Assembly (NCBI GenBank): GCA_041678005.1
Contig: JBAYOW010000006.1
Span: 1 to 64,000, forward strand
Direction: 5' to 3'
DNA from: Sulfurivermis sp041678005
GTDB taxonomy: Bacteria > Pseudomonadota > Gammaproteobacteria > Thiohalomonadales > Thiohalomonadaceae
Length of the DNA: 64,000 bases
This document shows, piece after piece, positions 1 through 8,718 of the stretch. Position numbers and translations under genes: made by a program. The stretch's first letter is position 1; each line of letters begins with the position of its first letter. The notes below the pieces were generated by a model. That model did not search any database. It was not told the origin of the DNA and saw only the letters and a program-made list of their open reading frames with translations.

Positions 1-24
1 ACTGAAATCGCAGGCAAGCTATAA
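1..24 (+). CDS. 3' end of an upstream gene (partial), possibly a Flp-type pilin
   Basis: Reading from base 1 gives TEIAGKL followed by TAA at 22-24. Only seven residues are visible. Flp pilin genes commonly lie just upstream of cpaA and often end in a short amphipathic helix of this kind, so a pilin is a reasonable guess from context. The residues alone do not identify the family, and the frame could be accidental. Confidence 0.25.
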   Translation, partial: TEIAGKL

Positions 25-63
25 AAAAGGACGACTGCGAGATTCGGATACGGACTGGCCAGG

Positions 64-564
64 ATGGCTTTGGTGGTCAAGCTGGCTCTTAGCCTTTGGG
101 CTGGTACCCTGGCGGTGCAGGATTGGCGCTTTCATCGCTTGCCCAATTACTGGCTGCTGGCAGGGTTGATCTTCGCGACTGCCTATGCCCTGTTGTACGG
201 CGAAATGCCGCTGGGCGCAGGCTGGCTTGAGGCCCTTATCGCCACGGCCATAGTCCTGGTCTGCTTCGTACCGTTGTATGCAATGAAATGGATGGGGGCG
301 GGGGACGTAAAGTTCCTCGCTGTCATTGCTTGGTTGGGCGGCTTGCCCACCTTGTTAGGCGTCTTGCTTTATGGTTCGTTGCTGGCAGGCGTCATAGCAT
401 TATTTCTTATCTATCGGCCCTATTGGGCGATGAGCTGGCCGGTTGTTTCCTCAACAACCTCATCACGTCGGCGCATTCCTTACGGAACTTGTCTCGCACT
501 TGCACTTATCCCACAAATCTGGGGATGGCTTGCGGTGCCTGCCTTGCCTGCTTTGACTATATAA
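64..564 (+). CDS. cpaA: Tad pilus prepilin peptidase (CpaA/TadV, A24 family)
   Basis: This 166-residue polytopic membrane protein should cleave the leader of Flp prepilins and TadE/TadF pseudopilins at the inner membrane. The two catalytic aspartates of A24 peptidases are visible: DWRFHRLPN near residues 20-28 and GAGDVKFLA near residues 79-87. The short form, without the N-terminal cysteine domain of PilD, is typical of Tad loci. The ATG at 64 has no clear ribosome binding site, but a stop at 22-24 in the same frame limits any extension. The gene starts the visible part of a tightly packed Tad operon; tadE begins 16 bases after its stop. A separate PilD-type peptidase lies at 55789-56640. 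Confidence 0.9.
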   Translation: MALVVKLALSLWAGTLAVQDWRFHRLPNYWLLAGLIFATAYALLYGEMPLGAGWLEALIATAIVLVCFVPLYAMKWMGAGDVKFLAVIAWLGGLPTLLGVLLYGSLLAGVIALFLIYRPYWAMSWPVVSSTTSSRRRIPYGTCLALALIPQIWGWLAVPALPALTI

Positions 565-580
565 CGTGGAGGTGCTGAAT

Positions 581-988
581 ATGGTTGCCAGAAAAACCCA
601 GAAGGCCCAACGTGGTGCGGTAGTTATAGAATTCGCATTGGTTTTTGTGCTGTTTTTCCTGGTGATGTACGGCATCGTCGCTTATGGCGTAATTTTTGCT
701 GTCAAACATTCCCTGGTGCAGGCAGCTAATGAAGGTGCGCGTGCTGCCGTGCGTGATGTCAACGATCGTGCTGGGGCAGCCGAGGCTGTGGCAAGAGATA
801 GTTTGTCCTGGCTGGGTAATCGTGCACCATCACCCGTGGTGACCGCTGGCAATTGCACTTATCCATGCCTGGAAGTGATGGTGGTCTACGACTATGCCAG
901 CAATCCCATTGTGCCGGCGCTACCGGGCCTGGGCATAATCTTGCCGGATCAGCTGGTTGGCCGCGCGACGGTGATGTTGGAGAACTGA
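581..988 (+). CDS. tadE: TadE-like pseudopilin
   Basis: This 135-residue protein has the TadE pattern: a short basic N-terminus, then RGAVVIEFALVFVLFFLVMYG, where a Glu five residues into the hydrophobic stretch follows the prepilin cleavage site. A periplasmic domain with a Cys pair (CTYPC) follows. TadE is processed by CpaA and takes part in Flp pilus assembly. A GTG at 566 would give five more residues, but the GGAGG at 568-572 lies eight bases before the ATG at 581 and decides for that start. No tadF copy is seen next to it; about 210 bases separate it from cpaB. Confidence 0.85.
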   Translation: MVARKTQKAQRGAVVIEFALVFVLFFLVMYGIVAYGVIFAVKHSLVQAANEGARAAVRDVNDRAGAAEAVARDSLSWLGNRAPSPVVTAGNCTYPCLEVMVVYDYASNPIVPALPGLGIILPDQLVGRATVMLEN

Positions 989-1198
989 GCAGGCGTGGTA
1001 TTTCTTTATTTGGCGGTGTGCACCGCGCGCCCTGCATCATGGCTTCGATGGGTTTTGGCAAGGCGCGCATTGTGTGCCTGTAAATATCTGCCCCGCATAA
1101 AATCCAGCATGAAACAAGGCGGAATACAGGATATTGGCTCTATCTAACTAAGAGCAGATCGATAAAAATTTTAATAAATCGATAAGGGAGAAGGCAAA
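989..1198 (+). other. tadE-cpaB spacer with a GC-rich inverted repeat
   Basis: The only sizeable gap in the first part of the Tad operon. It holds the inverted repeat GCGCGCC (1025-1031) and GGCGCGC (1062-1068), which could form a hairpin, and a smaller one, GCTCT/AGAGC, at 1137-1155. Two ATCGAT sequences flank an A/T-rich tract just before cpaB. There is no U-run after the large hairpin, so it is more likely a processing or pausing site than an intrinsic terminator. No convincing promoter was found. Confidence 0.3.
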
Positions 1199-2173
1199 TT
1201 GGGCAAGGTGCAAAAAGTGATAGTAGTGCTGTTGCTGCTTGCAGCAGTTGTCCTGGCGGTCTACGCTTGGGTGCTCAGCAAGGAAATCACCACCGCCAAG
1301 CCGACCATGATGGAGCAGGTCGTCGTCGCTGCCAGGCAGATTCCCGCAGGTAGTCAGCTCAGCGAGCAGAATCTGCAGCTATTGGAATTTCCAGCCAGGC
1401 CTGCTGGTAGCTACAACAATATCGATGAGCTGGCGGGCAGGACTACACCGGTTGAGATCGCCGCAGGTGAGCCATTGTTGATGGAGCGGCTTGAAGCCAG
1501 CAAACAGCCCAGCCCGCAAATCCTCGCAGAAGGTGAGCGAGCTGTAGCCATCAAGGTAGATGAAGTCATTGCGGTGGGCAATCGCCTGACACCTGGTGAC
1601 CGGGTCGATGTCTTTGCCACCTTTCGCCGCAGCAGTGAAGAAATCGACGACAGTCAGGCACGTCTGTTGCTTTCCAATTTGCGGGTGATCGCCTTTGGGC
1701 CAGATAAAAAGCCTGAAGCCAAAACGCCATCCAGGAGCACGGCGGCCGAGAAGCCACGCACAGCGGTGCTGGCGGTGCCGTTTGCAGACATCGACAAACT
1801 GGCGTTGGCGGCCGAGGTCGGGCATTTGTTGCTTGCCTTGCGCCCGCTTGAGGCCGAGGCTGATCCCTATCTTGCCAAGGATGAGAGCGAGATCGCTGAA
1901 CAGGCAGTAACTGGCAGACAGCAGGCCACTACAGCTCAGACAGTGGCTCAACTGGCAGCTCAGCAGGCAGCTCAGCAGGCCGTTCCAGAACAGGTGATCA
2001 GTCTGCGTGATTTGACCAAGACCGCGTCCAGCAAGAAACCTGCTGCCAAAGATATATCTGACAAGTCTGCGCCCGCAGCCGTGCGAGTGCCGAAGGTGAA
2101 TGTGCAGGTGATGCATGGGCTCAAGGCAAAGACGGAAAGTTTCAGCTTGAAAGGGAATAGGGCGGGGCAATGA
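1199..2173 (+). CDS. cpaB: Flp pilus assembly protein CpaB/RcpC
   Basis: This 324-residue protein has one N-terminal membrane segment (about residues 6-26) and a SAF-like domain in the periplasm: VVVAARQIPAGSQLSEQNL and the following stretch to about residue 100. A second conserved part reads AVAIKVDEVIAVGNRLTPGD. CpaB/RcpC proteins are thought to help the secretin or act on the cell-wall passage of the pilus. Residues 225-255 are unusually rich in Gln and Ala (QAAQQA repeats). The TTG at 1199 is preferred because AAGGGAG ends eight bases upstream; the first GTG, at 1208, lies too far from that site. The stop overlaps the ATG of the secretin gene by four bases. Confidence 0.85.
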   Translation: MGKVQKVIVVLLLLAAVVLAVYAWVLSKEITTAKPTMMEQVVVAARQIPAGSQLSEQNLQLLEFPARPAGSYNNIDELAGRTTPVEIAAGEPLLMERLEASKQPSPQILAEGERAVAIKVDEVIAVGNRLTPGDRVDVFATFRRSSEEIDDSQARLLLSNLRVIAFGPDKKPEAKTPSRSTAAEKPRTAVLAVPFADIDKLALAAEVGHLLLALRPLEAEADPYLAKDESEIAEQAVTGRQQATTAQTVAQLAAQQAAQQAVPEQVISLRDLTKTASSKKPAAKDISDKSAPAAVRVPKVNVQVMHGLKAKTESFSLKGNRAGQ

Positions 2174-3522
2174 ATAAAATAAATAATCGCCATATCTATT
2201 GGCTTGGCAGGCTGTTGGCTGCATTGCTTGTTGTTGGTCTGCAGCAGGCATTTGCCGAGCCCTTGCCAGCAGGAGAGTTGCAAATGACTGCCGGCGCTCA
2301 GCGCGTGCTGGAAACAGCAAATACCATTGAGCGGCTGGCTGTTGGTGATGAGGAAGTGGCCGGTGTCAAGGCCGTCGGTGCCCAGCAATTCCTGCTGCAG
2401 GGCAACAAGCCCGGCGTGACAACGCTATGGGTCTGGCAGCGCGGTGTTAAACAGCCTGGTCATCATATGGTGCGGGTTGGCAAGCCCGTTGCAGAGTTGC
2501 CTGAGTCAACCGGTAATTTGCAGTTGAAGTCATCCGGTGTTCTCAGCATCCTGACCGGCATGCCAGAGGATATGGTGGCACTGGACGTGGCGCGTCAATA
2601 TGCTGCTCATGGTGCCGGTGATGACAAACCAACGGTAATGGATCGCACTGAAATGCCATACGGCGGCGAGGTGCAGGTCGATGTACGGGTGGTTGAATTC
2701 AGCCGTAAAATTCTCAAGAAGGCAGGTCTCAACCTGATTTCTGACCGCACTGGCTTTACCTTTGGCAGCTATGCACCGGGTAGCCTGAGCAGCGCAAGCC
2801 TTACTCGTGCACCAAAAGGTTCGAGAGGCTCAATCAATATTGAATCGGAAATGGCGGTCAATCAGGCACTCAATATTCTGGTAGGCAACGCAGGCAGAAA
2901 CCTGCTCGCTGTCATTGGAGTAATGGAGGGCAATGGTTTTGCCCGTACCCTGGCGCGCCCTACTCTGGTGGCGCAGAGTGGCCGTGATGCAGAATTCCTT
3001 GCTGGCGGTGAGTTTCCAGTACCGGTACCGCAGTCTCTGGGCGCAACCACGATTCAGTACAAGCCATATGGTATTCGCCTGCAGGTTACGCCTACCGTAC
3101 TTGCCCCCAATCGGATTGCCCTGACGGTGGCACCGGAAGTCAGTGAACTGGATTTTGAGAACGGCATTGTAATGAATGGTGTCAGCGTGCCCAGCATAAC
3201 TACCCGCCGTGCCACCACCAGTGTCGAGTTGGGCAATGGTGAAAGTTTTGTCATCGGTGGCCTGGTCAGTCAGAACATGATGCGTAATGTAAACAAGGTT
3301 CCAGGGCTTGGTGATTTGCCGCTCCTGGGAGCATTTTTCAAGAGTGTCAGTCTTTCACGTGAGGACAAGGAACTGTTGTTCGTGGTCACGCCCAGCCTGG
3401 TGAGGGCATTTGCTGTCGGTACCGAGCTTGGACCGATGCCGGGCGATGAGATGGCCAACAGCAAGGACAAAAATATCTGGAGCGAATGGCTGCTGCCCAC
3501 CAGTAGAGAGGATAAGCGTTAA
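2170..3522 (+). CDS. cpaC: Tad secretin CpaC/RcpA
   Basis: This 450-residue outer-membrane channel subunit lets the Flp pilus cross the outer membrane. It starts with a signal peptide (residues 1-29, cleavage after AFA). The pilus-formation N-terminal domain follows at about 35-105, ending near FLLQGNKPGVTTLWVWQ. The secretin core spans about 240-415, with motifs ARPTLVAQSGRDAEFLAGGE, QVTPTVL and VPGLGDLPLLGAFF. The length is normal for RcpA. The start overlaps the cpaB stop (ATGA), which suggests coupled translation. The lipoprotein RcpB found in some Tad loci is not present here. Confidence 0.92.
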   Translation: MNKINNRHIYWLGRLLAALLVVGLQQAFAEPLPAGELQMTAGAQRVLETANTIERLAVGDEEVAGVKAVGAQQFLLQGNKPGVTTLWVWQRGVKQPGHHMVRVGKPVAELPESTGNLQLKSSGVLSILTGMPEDMVALDVARQYAAHGAGDDKPTVMDRTEMPYGGEVQVDVRVVEFSRKILKKAGLNLISDRTGFTFGSYAPGSLSSASLTRAPKGSRGSINIESEMAVNQALNILVGNAGRNLLAVIGVMEGNGFARTLARPTLVAQSGRDAEFLAGGEFPVPVPQSLGATTIQYKPYGIRLQVTPTVLAPNRIALTVAPEVSELDFENGIVMNGVSVPSITTRRATTSVELGNGESFVIGGLVSQNMMRNVNKVPGLGDLPLLGAFFKSVSLSREDKELLFVVTPSLVRAFAVGTELGPMPGDEMANSKDKNIWSEWLLPTSREDKR

Positions 3523-3559
3523 ACTGGGTTCTCCTGGTAAGTTGATGGAGAAGAAAGAT

Positions 3560-4753
3560 ATGGAGCAACGTTTCATAGTTGTCGCAGACCAGGAAGCTCG
3601 TTTTAAAAAGCTCAGCAGCGCAATACAAAGTCTGGGTGTATCGGTCTGGTTGCACTGGAATAGCGATGTCCTCACTCAGTTGGTGGGCTCGATGGGGGCC
3701 AGGGTGGTGTTCATCGAATTCACCGACGACAAGCCAGGCCAGGCAGCCGATCTTGCTGCTAAGCTGCTGTCTGCCTATCCACGCCTGCGTATTGTTGGTT
3801 TTTCACAACAGGCAGACAGTGCCCTAGTCATCGAGGCGATGCGCGCCGGGGCATGTGATTTTGTTGATCTGCAGTCATCGCCAGAGGTGATTTGTCGTGC
3901 ACTGCGCCAGGTTTTGGAGCAGACCAAAAACACCTCGATAAAGACCAGCGGAAAGATGGTCAGTCTGCTCGGCGCCAGGCCAGGGTTGGGAACCTCGCTG
4001 GCGGCCGTGCATCTTGCTTTGTTGATGAAGAAGGAAATAATTCCGGAACAGCATGTGTTATTGCTGGATTTTGGCTTTCCAACCGCAGATACGGCACTCT
4101 ACCTGGACACCAAGGTCAACTTCAGTTTCGTCGATGCTGTACGCAGCCTGCGCCGGTTCGACCATGCCTTGCTCAATTCGGCCTTTGCGCATCATAAAAG
4201 TGGTCTTTCGGTGCTCACGCTACCACAGAATCTGGCGGAGCTGCGTGATGTCTCGCCAGCAGATGCAATGACCTTGCTCAGTTTGTTGAAATCCTATTTC
4301 AAGGTAGTGATCATCGATCTTGGAGGGTTTGCTGGTACCGATCTGTTGCTTTATGCACTTGGTGCCAGCGACCAGACATTATTGGTGAGTGAGCAAAGTA
4401 TTCCCTCACTCTTTTAGGCTCGTCAGTTGTTGGCGAGTTTTCGCGAACGCGGTGTGGAAACAGAAAATATTGGCCTGCTCACTGGTAAATACGATGCGCG
4501 CATTGAGATGACTTCAGCACAATTAGCACAGTATTTGAAACTGCAATTGGTGGCTGAGCTACCACAACGCAGTGAACGTTTGATCGAATGCGCCAATCAG
4601 GGCAAGCTGCTCTACGACCTGGCACCGAACGATCCCTATATCAACGTGCTACGCAAACTGGCCGCTCGCATTACAGATGGTAAGGAAGAACATATCAAAC
4701 CAGCTGCTGCTGCGGGCTGGCGCGAGCGTTTGTTGGGGCTGATCAGGAGCTAA
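3560..4753 (+). pseudogene. cpaE: TadZ/CpaE localisation protein, interrupted by one in-frame TAG (4415-4417)
   Basis: The frame from 3560 to 4753 encodes a full-length TadZ (about 397 codons) with a single amber codon at 4415-4417. The part before it (285 residues) contains the N-terminal receiver-like domain (residues 5-125) and the MinD/ParA-like ATPase domain with LLLDFGFPTADTALYLD and VVIIDLGGFAGTDLLLYALG. Translation in the same frame resumes with ARQLLASFRERGVETENIGL, as expected in this family, and ends with a normal C-terminus. The P-loop is atypical (GARPGLGTSLAA, no signature lysine). The start at 3560 has GGAG at 3547-3550. TadZ places the pilus machine in the cell. The stop could be a nonsense mutation, a sequencing error or a readthrough site; TAG also ends normal genes here. 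Confidence 0.85.
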
Positions 4754-4757
4754 CTGG

Positions 4758-6053
4758 ATGGATTTCAATTTTGCACTGGGCAGAGATCCGCGCGAGGAGT
4801 TCCAGCAGTCTGATGAGTTCCATGACATCAAGGCGGTGGTTCATCAGAATCTGGTCGAGCAGATCGAGGATCTGGGCGTCGATTTTGCAAGCTGGACACC
4901 CAAGGCAACTAAACGATTTGTCGCACAGAAGGTCGAGGATTTTGTTGCCCAGTATCGGGCACCTCTGAATGCCGCTGACATCCAGGTTGTCGTCAAGGAG
5001 CTCACTGATGAGCTGACTGGCCTGGGGCCGCTGCAGGAGCTTATGAACGACGATAACATTGCCGACATCCTGGTCAATAGCTATAAGGAAGTTTTTATCG
5101 AGAAGAACGGTCTGTTGCAGAAAAGCCGGATCCGCTTTATTGATAACAATCATTTGATGCGCATAGTCCAGCGTATGATCGCGCCACTGGGTCGGCGGGT
5201 GGATGAGGGTAGTCCAATGGTCGATGCACGCCTGTCCAATGGTGGGCGGCTTAACGTGATCATCCCGCCGGTATCGCTGAATGGGCCGGTACTTTCGATC
5301 CGCAAATTTCGCGCTCAGCCACTGCAGGCCGCCGATATGATTGCCTATGGCTCCATGAACCAGGAAATGCATGAATTTCTCAGTCACGCAGTCGAGATGA
5401 GGTGCAACATCCTGATCAGTGGTGGTACTGGCTCGGGCAAGACGTCCTTTCTCAATATGCTTGCTCAGTATATCCCGCAAGGCGAGCGGGTGATCACCAT
5501 CGAGGACGCAGCTGAGTTACAGTTGCAGCATGAGCACGTTGTGCGCCTGGAAACACGACCTGGTGGGCTGGAAAGCACCGCCGAAATAACCGCCCGCGAG
5601 TTGCTGCGCAATAGCCTGCGAATGCGTCCTGACCGAATTATTATCGGTGAGGTGCGCGGCGATGAGGCTGCCGATATGCTGCAGGCGATGAATACTGGCC
5701 ATGATGGCTCCATGTCAACGATTCATTCCAATTCCCCACGCGATTGTCTGGATCGTTTGGAGATGCTGCTGAACTTTGGCGGTTTGCAGGGTAGTGTATT
5801 CAATATGCGGCGTCAGATTGTTGGCGCACTCGATTTGATCATTCAGCTCTCTCGTCTGTCCAGTGGCGTCCGTCGTGTAATGTCGATCAGCGAGGTGGTC
5901 GGCATGCAGGATGATGTGGTGGCCATGCAGGATCTGTTTCGCTTCGAATCGGCTTTGAATGGGCGTGATGGAATTTTCATCAGCGAGTGTCGACCGCAAT
6001 CACCAAAGCTGAAACGCTATGCGAATTTTAGCAGCCGACAGGGCGGTGGCTAG
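4758..6053 (+). CDS. cpaF: Flp pilus assembly ATPase CpaF/TadA
   Basis: This 431-residue member of the type II/IV secretion ATPase family powers Flp pilus assembly and retraction from the cytoplasm. The Walker A motif GGTGSGKTSFLN sits near residue 221, the Walker B region RIIIGEVRGDEAAD near 292 and the His box TGHDGSMSTIHSNSPRDCLD near 312. The N-terminal helical domain (residues 1-110) is of the CpaF type. The ATG at 4758 has GGAG at 4746-4749. It begins four bases after the cpaE frame ends, and tadB starts one base after its TAG stop, so the gene lies inside a continuous operon. All nucleotide-binding residues are intact. Confidence 0.95.
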   Translation: MDFNFALGRDPREEFQQSDEFHDIKAVVHQNLVEQIEDLGVDFASWTPKATKRFVAQKVEDFVAQYRAPLNAADIQVVVKELTDELTGLGPLQELMNDDNIADILVNSYKEVFIEKNGLLQKSRIRFIDNNHLMRIVQRMIAPLGRRVDEGSPMVDARLSNGGRLNVIIPPVSLNGPVLSIRKFRAQPLQAADMIAYGSMNQEMHEFLSHAVEMRCNILISGGTGSGKTSFLNMLAQYIPQGERVITIEDAAELQLQHEHVVRLETRPGGLESTAEITARELLRNSLRMRPDRIIIGEVRGDEAADMLQAMNTGHDGSMSTIHSNSPRDCLDRLEMLLNFGGLQGSVFNMRRQIVGALDLIIQLSRLSSGVRRVMSISEVVGMQDDVVAMQDLFRFESALNGRDGIFISECRPQSPKLKRYANFSSRQGGG

Positions 6054-6054
6054 A

Positions 6055-6981
6055 ATGCCTGGCCTGATTTGGGTGGTGTTGTTGGCCAGCCTGTGTTTGC
6101 TGATCGCCGTCTTCGTCCTGGTTGGCAAGGGCTTGCGCCAGGTTGTGCATCCATCGAGCAGTGACAAACGCGTTAATGAATTGCTGGCGAAACATGAAGG
6201 GGCGGTAAATAGTAATAGAGCGTCATCCGACTATGGTGAATGGTTGCCGCCCTGGTTCGAAAGCTATCTGGAACGGGCAGGGATGGAACCAACACCAATA
6301 ATTTATGGCGTTCTACTCGTGATGGCACTGCTGTCATTTCTGTTGGCCAAGTTTGCTTTTGGCCTGTTTTCAGGTCTGCTGCTGACCGTGGTTGCCTATC
6401 CGCTGCTGCTGACCATGGTATTGCGCTGGCGCATTCGGCAGTTCCAGAAAAAAGTTATCGACCGGCTGCCAAATTTTATTGAAAGCGTGGTGCGTATACT
6501 AAGTGTTGGTAATAGCCTCGAGCTTGCCTTTCGTAATGCCAGTGCGGAATGCGATGAGCCTTTGTATGGTATTACCCAGCAGATCATGCTGCGTACGCAA
6601 GCCGGTCAGTCACTGGAAGATGCTATGGTGCAGGTCGCCGATATTTATGCGATCAAGGAACTGGGCTTTGTTGCCTCAATATTTCACTTGGGCATTCGCT
6701 ATGGTGGCAATGTGCAGACGGTGTTGGAGCGTTTGTCACAAACCTTGCGCGAACGACAACGCAGCCAGCAGGAACTCAAGGCGATGACTTCGGAGACGCG
6801 CGCCAGCGCCTGGATTCTGAGTGCCTTGCCGATGATTGTGGCATTTCTCATTATGACCTCAAATCCTGGTTACCTACTTAATTTTTGGCAAGATCCAACT
6901 GGCCAAAAGGTGCTCCTTTCGGTGCTTGGACTGCAGATTGTCGGCATGACTATTCTGTTTCGCATGGCGAGGCTGGACTGA
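6055..6981 (+). CDS. tadB: Tad inner-membrane platform protein TadB
   Basis: This 308-residue protein is the first of the two inner-membrane platform subunits that couple the CpaF ATPase to pilin polymerisation. Hydrophobic segments lie at about 5-25, 85-125 and near the C-terminus. The T2SSF domain spans about 140-270 and contains LPNFIESVVRILSVGNSLELAF and QELKAMTSETRASAWILS. An ATG at 6019 would lie inside cpaF; the ATG at 6055, one base after the cpaF stop, is preferred. The TGA overlaps the tadC ATG by one base. Confidence 0.9.
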   Translation: MPGLIWVVLLASLCLLIAVFVLVGKGLRQVVHPSSSDKRVNELLAKHEGAVNSNRASSDYGEWLPPWFESYLERAGMEPTPIIYGVLLVMALLSFLLAKFAFGLFSGLLLTVVAYPLLLTMVLRWRIRQFQKKVIDRLPNFIESVVRILSVGNSLELAFRNASAECDEPLYGITQQIMLRTQAGQSLEDAMVQVADIYAIKELGFVASIFHLGIRYGGNVQTVLERLSQTLRERQRSQQELKAMTSETRASAWILSALPMIVAFLIMTSNPGYLLNFWQDPTGQKVLLSVLGLQIVGMTILFRMARLD

Positions 6982-7937
6982 TGAATGCAGAACTGTTCCC
7001 TCTGCTGGTAGCCACCAGCGTTGCCCTGGCCGTGTTGGGCGTGGGCGGGTTGGCTTATGCGCTGTTTATCAAGACACAAAGAAAAATCCTGCGCCAGCGT
7101 AGATTCAAGCGTCTGGATTCTATCCTGATATCCGGGATCGGTACCGTGCAGGAGAAGGATGAACTTGATTTTAGTGAAAAGGTCGTACTTTTTTTCACTG
7201 GTCGACTGCCAGAAATCAGCCTGGATACCAGTGTCAGTGAAACCGAGTCAGAAGATCGCCTTCTGTTGAACAGAGCAGGATTTCGCGGTTTGCGTGCTCT
7301 AGTGGTTTTTTATGCTTTGCGCTTGTTGGCTGTGGTGGTTACGGTAGTTGGCTTTGCTGCATTTGAGATGCTCAAGGGCTCGATGGAAAATCTGTTGGGC
7401 GGTGTGGCGCTGACTATTGTCGCGATACTGGCACCGCGCTATATCCTGCGCTTTCTGGCGCAGCGCCGGATGAAACTATTGGAAGATGAGTTGCCGATCT
7501 TCGTTGACTTTCTTCGCATGGTACACAGTGTTGGTATAAATATTGAACAGGCCATCATTATGTTTGCCGAAGAACCACGGCTGGGTTTGCCGGTGCTTGC
7601 GGGTGAGATGGCGGCAGTCAACCTATCTATTCGTAGCGGACGTTCGCGTACAGATGCACTGCAGCTGATGGCGCAGCAGCTTGATGTGGATAATATCAGC
7701 GACCTGGTGGCATTGCTTTGTCATACAGATCATTACGGTGCTGGTTTGCAGGAACCACTGCGCCAATTCTCCCAACGCCTGGCCGAGAACAAACGTTTCC
7801 AGATGCAGGAATATGTCGGCAAGTTAGCAGCTCGCATGGTGATTGTGATGGTGCTCTTTCTTTTGCCAGGATTGCTTGTTATCACCGCTGGCCCTGGCTT
7901 TTTGGCTGTGCTCAGGGCCTTGAGCAATACAACGTGA
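6981..7937 (+). CDS. tadC: Tad inner-membrane platform protein TadC
   Basis: This 318-residue partner of TadB has an N-terminal membrane segment (MNAELFPLLVATSVALAVLG), a central pair of hydrophobic segments around 105-150, a T2SSF domain at about 160-285 (DELPIFVDFLRMVHSVGINI) and a last membrane segment. The ATG at 6981 shares a base with the tadB stop and has GAGG about eight bases upstream; an open frame upstream of it lies within tadB and is unlikely to be used. tadD follows at once. Confidence 0.9.
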   Translation: MNAELFPLLVATSVALAVLGVGGLAYALFIKTQRKILRQRRFKRLDSILISGIGTVQEKDELDFSEKVVLFFTGRLPEISLDTSVSETESEDRLLLNRAGFRGLRALVVFYALRLLAVVVTVVGFAAFEMLKGSMENLLGGVALTIVAILAPRYILRFLAQRRMKLLEDELPIFVDFLRMVHSVGINIEQAIIMFAEEPRLGLPVLAGEMAAVNLSIRSGRSRTDALQLMAQQLDVDNISDLVALLCHTDHYGAGLQEPLRQFSQRLAENKRFQMQEYVGKLAARMVIVMVLFLLPGLLVITAGPGFLAVLRALSNTT

Positions 7938-7945
7938 AGTTTGGC

Positions 7946-8626
7946 ATGAGGATATTTTTTCTGTTCAGCCTTATTGTGGCATTGTCGTCGTGTGCCCAGG
8001 TGCCAGTGGATGAGCCTCGACAAGATCAGCACCACGACGAAAACAGCCCGGAATTTTATCTTGAGGTAATTTCTGGTTTGCAACAAAAGCGTCTGTTTTT
8101 TGCTTCGTTGGCACATCTCGATGCATTCGAGCAACGCTGGCCCAATGACCATCGCGTGAAAATGATGCGCGCCGATGCGCTCCGCCAGGTAGGTGATTTT
8201 GCCCAAGCCAGGCAAATTTATCAGGCGATCGTGGAGAAGGATCCCTCGGCCAAGGCCTATCATGGTCTTGGGCTGATCGCCGCAGCAGAAAAAGATTTTA
8301 CCACTGCAGCCAAGGCACTCAACCGTGCAGCAAGCCTTGCACCTATAGATGTGCGCATCCTGAACGACCTTGGCTATCTGCAACTGCTGCAGGGCCAGCG
8401 CGAAGCAGCTCGTCTTAATTTGCACAAGGCAGCTGAACTGGATGCCAATAACCAGCAGATTGGGGCAAATCTCGTGCTTTGGTTCTTGCTGGAAGGCGAT
8501 ATCATTCGTGCCGAACAGACTATGCAGAAATATGGCTTTGATGAAACACAACGTATCAGTATGCGGGAAGAGGCTAGGCGCATCCGTGAGAACACTGCAG
8601 AAGGAAGAGCGCCACAATCTAATTAA
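7946..8626 (+). CDS. tadD: Tad pilus lipoprotein TadD (TPR protein)
   Basis: This 226-residue lipoprotein has a type II signal peptide ending in the lipobox LSSC (Cys16). It carries tetratricopeptide repeats between about residues 60 and 190, for example the stretch beginning AKAYHGLGLIAAAEKDFTTA and the next beginning VRILNDLGYLQLLQGQREAA. TadD is thought to act like PilF/PilW in helping secretin assembly. A GTG at 7934 overlapping the tadC stop is a possible alternative start (four more residues), but the ATG at 7946 gives the better signal peptide. About 90 bases separate it from the next gene. Confidence 0.85.
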   Translation: MRIFFLFSLIVALSSCAQVPVDEPRQDQHHDENSPEFYLEVISGLQQKRLFFASLAHLDAFEQRWPNDHRVKMMRADALRQVGDFAQARQIYQAIVEKDPSAKAYHGLGLIAAAEKDFTTAAKALNRAASLAPIDVRILNDLGYLQLLQGQREAARLNLHKAAELDANNQQIGANLVLWFLLEGDIIRAEQTMQKYGFDETQRISMREEARRIRENTAEGRAPQSN

Positions 8627-8718
8627 AAATCAGGAAGAAATGCTGGAATATGCTAATATTGAAATATCTCTCATAGTGCTTCTGTTATTACAGGCTTGGC
8701 AATGGAAATCCGAATAAA

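Noticed and set aside
1379..2320. Long antisense frames such as 1379-2320, 9952-10557, 36055-36939 and 45213-45974 (minus strand)
   Set aside because: They mirror well-supported genes on the other strand, have no family motifs and owe their length to codon bias.
4415..4417. Genome-wide recoding of TAG to a sense codon
   Set aside because: TAG ends cpaF, the TolC-like gene and peptide gene 2 at their normal positions, so it is a stop codon in this genome.
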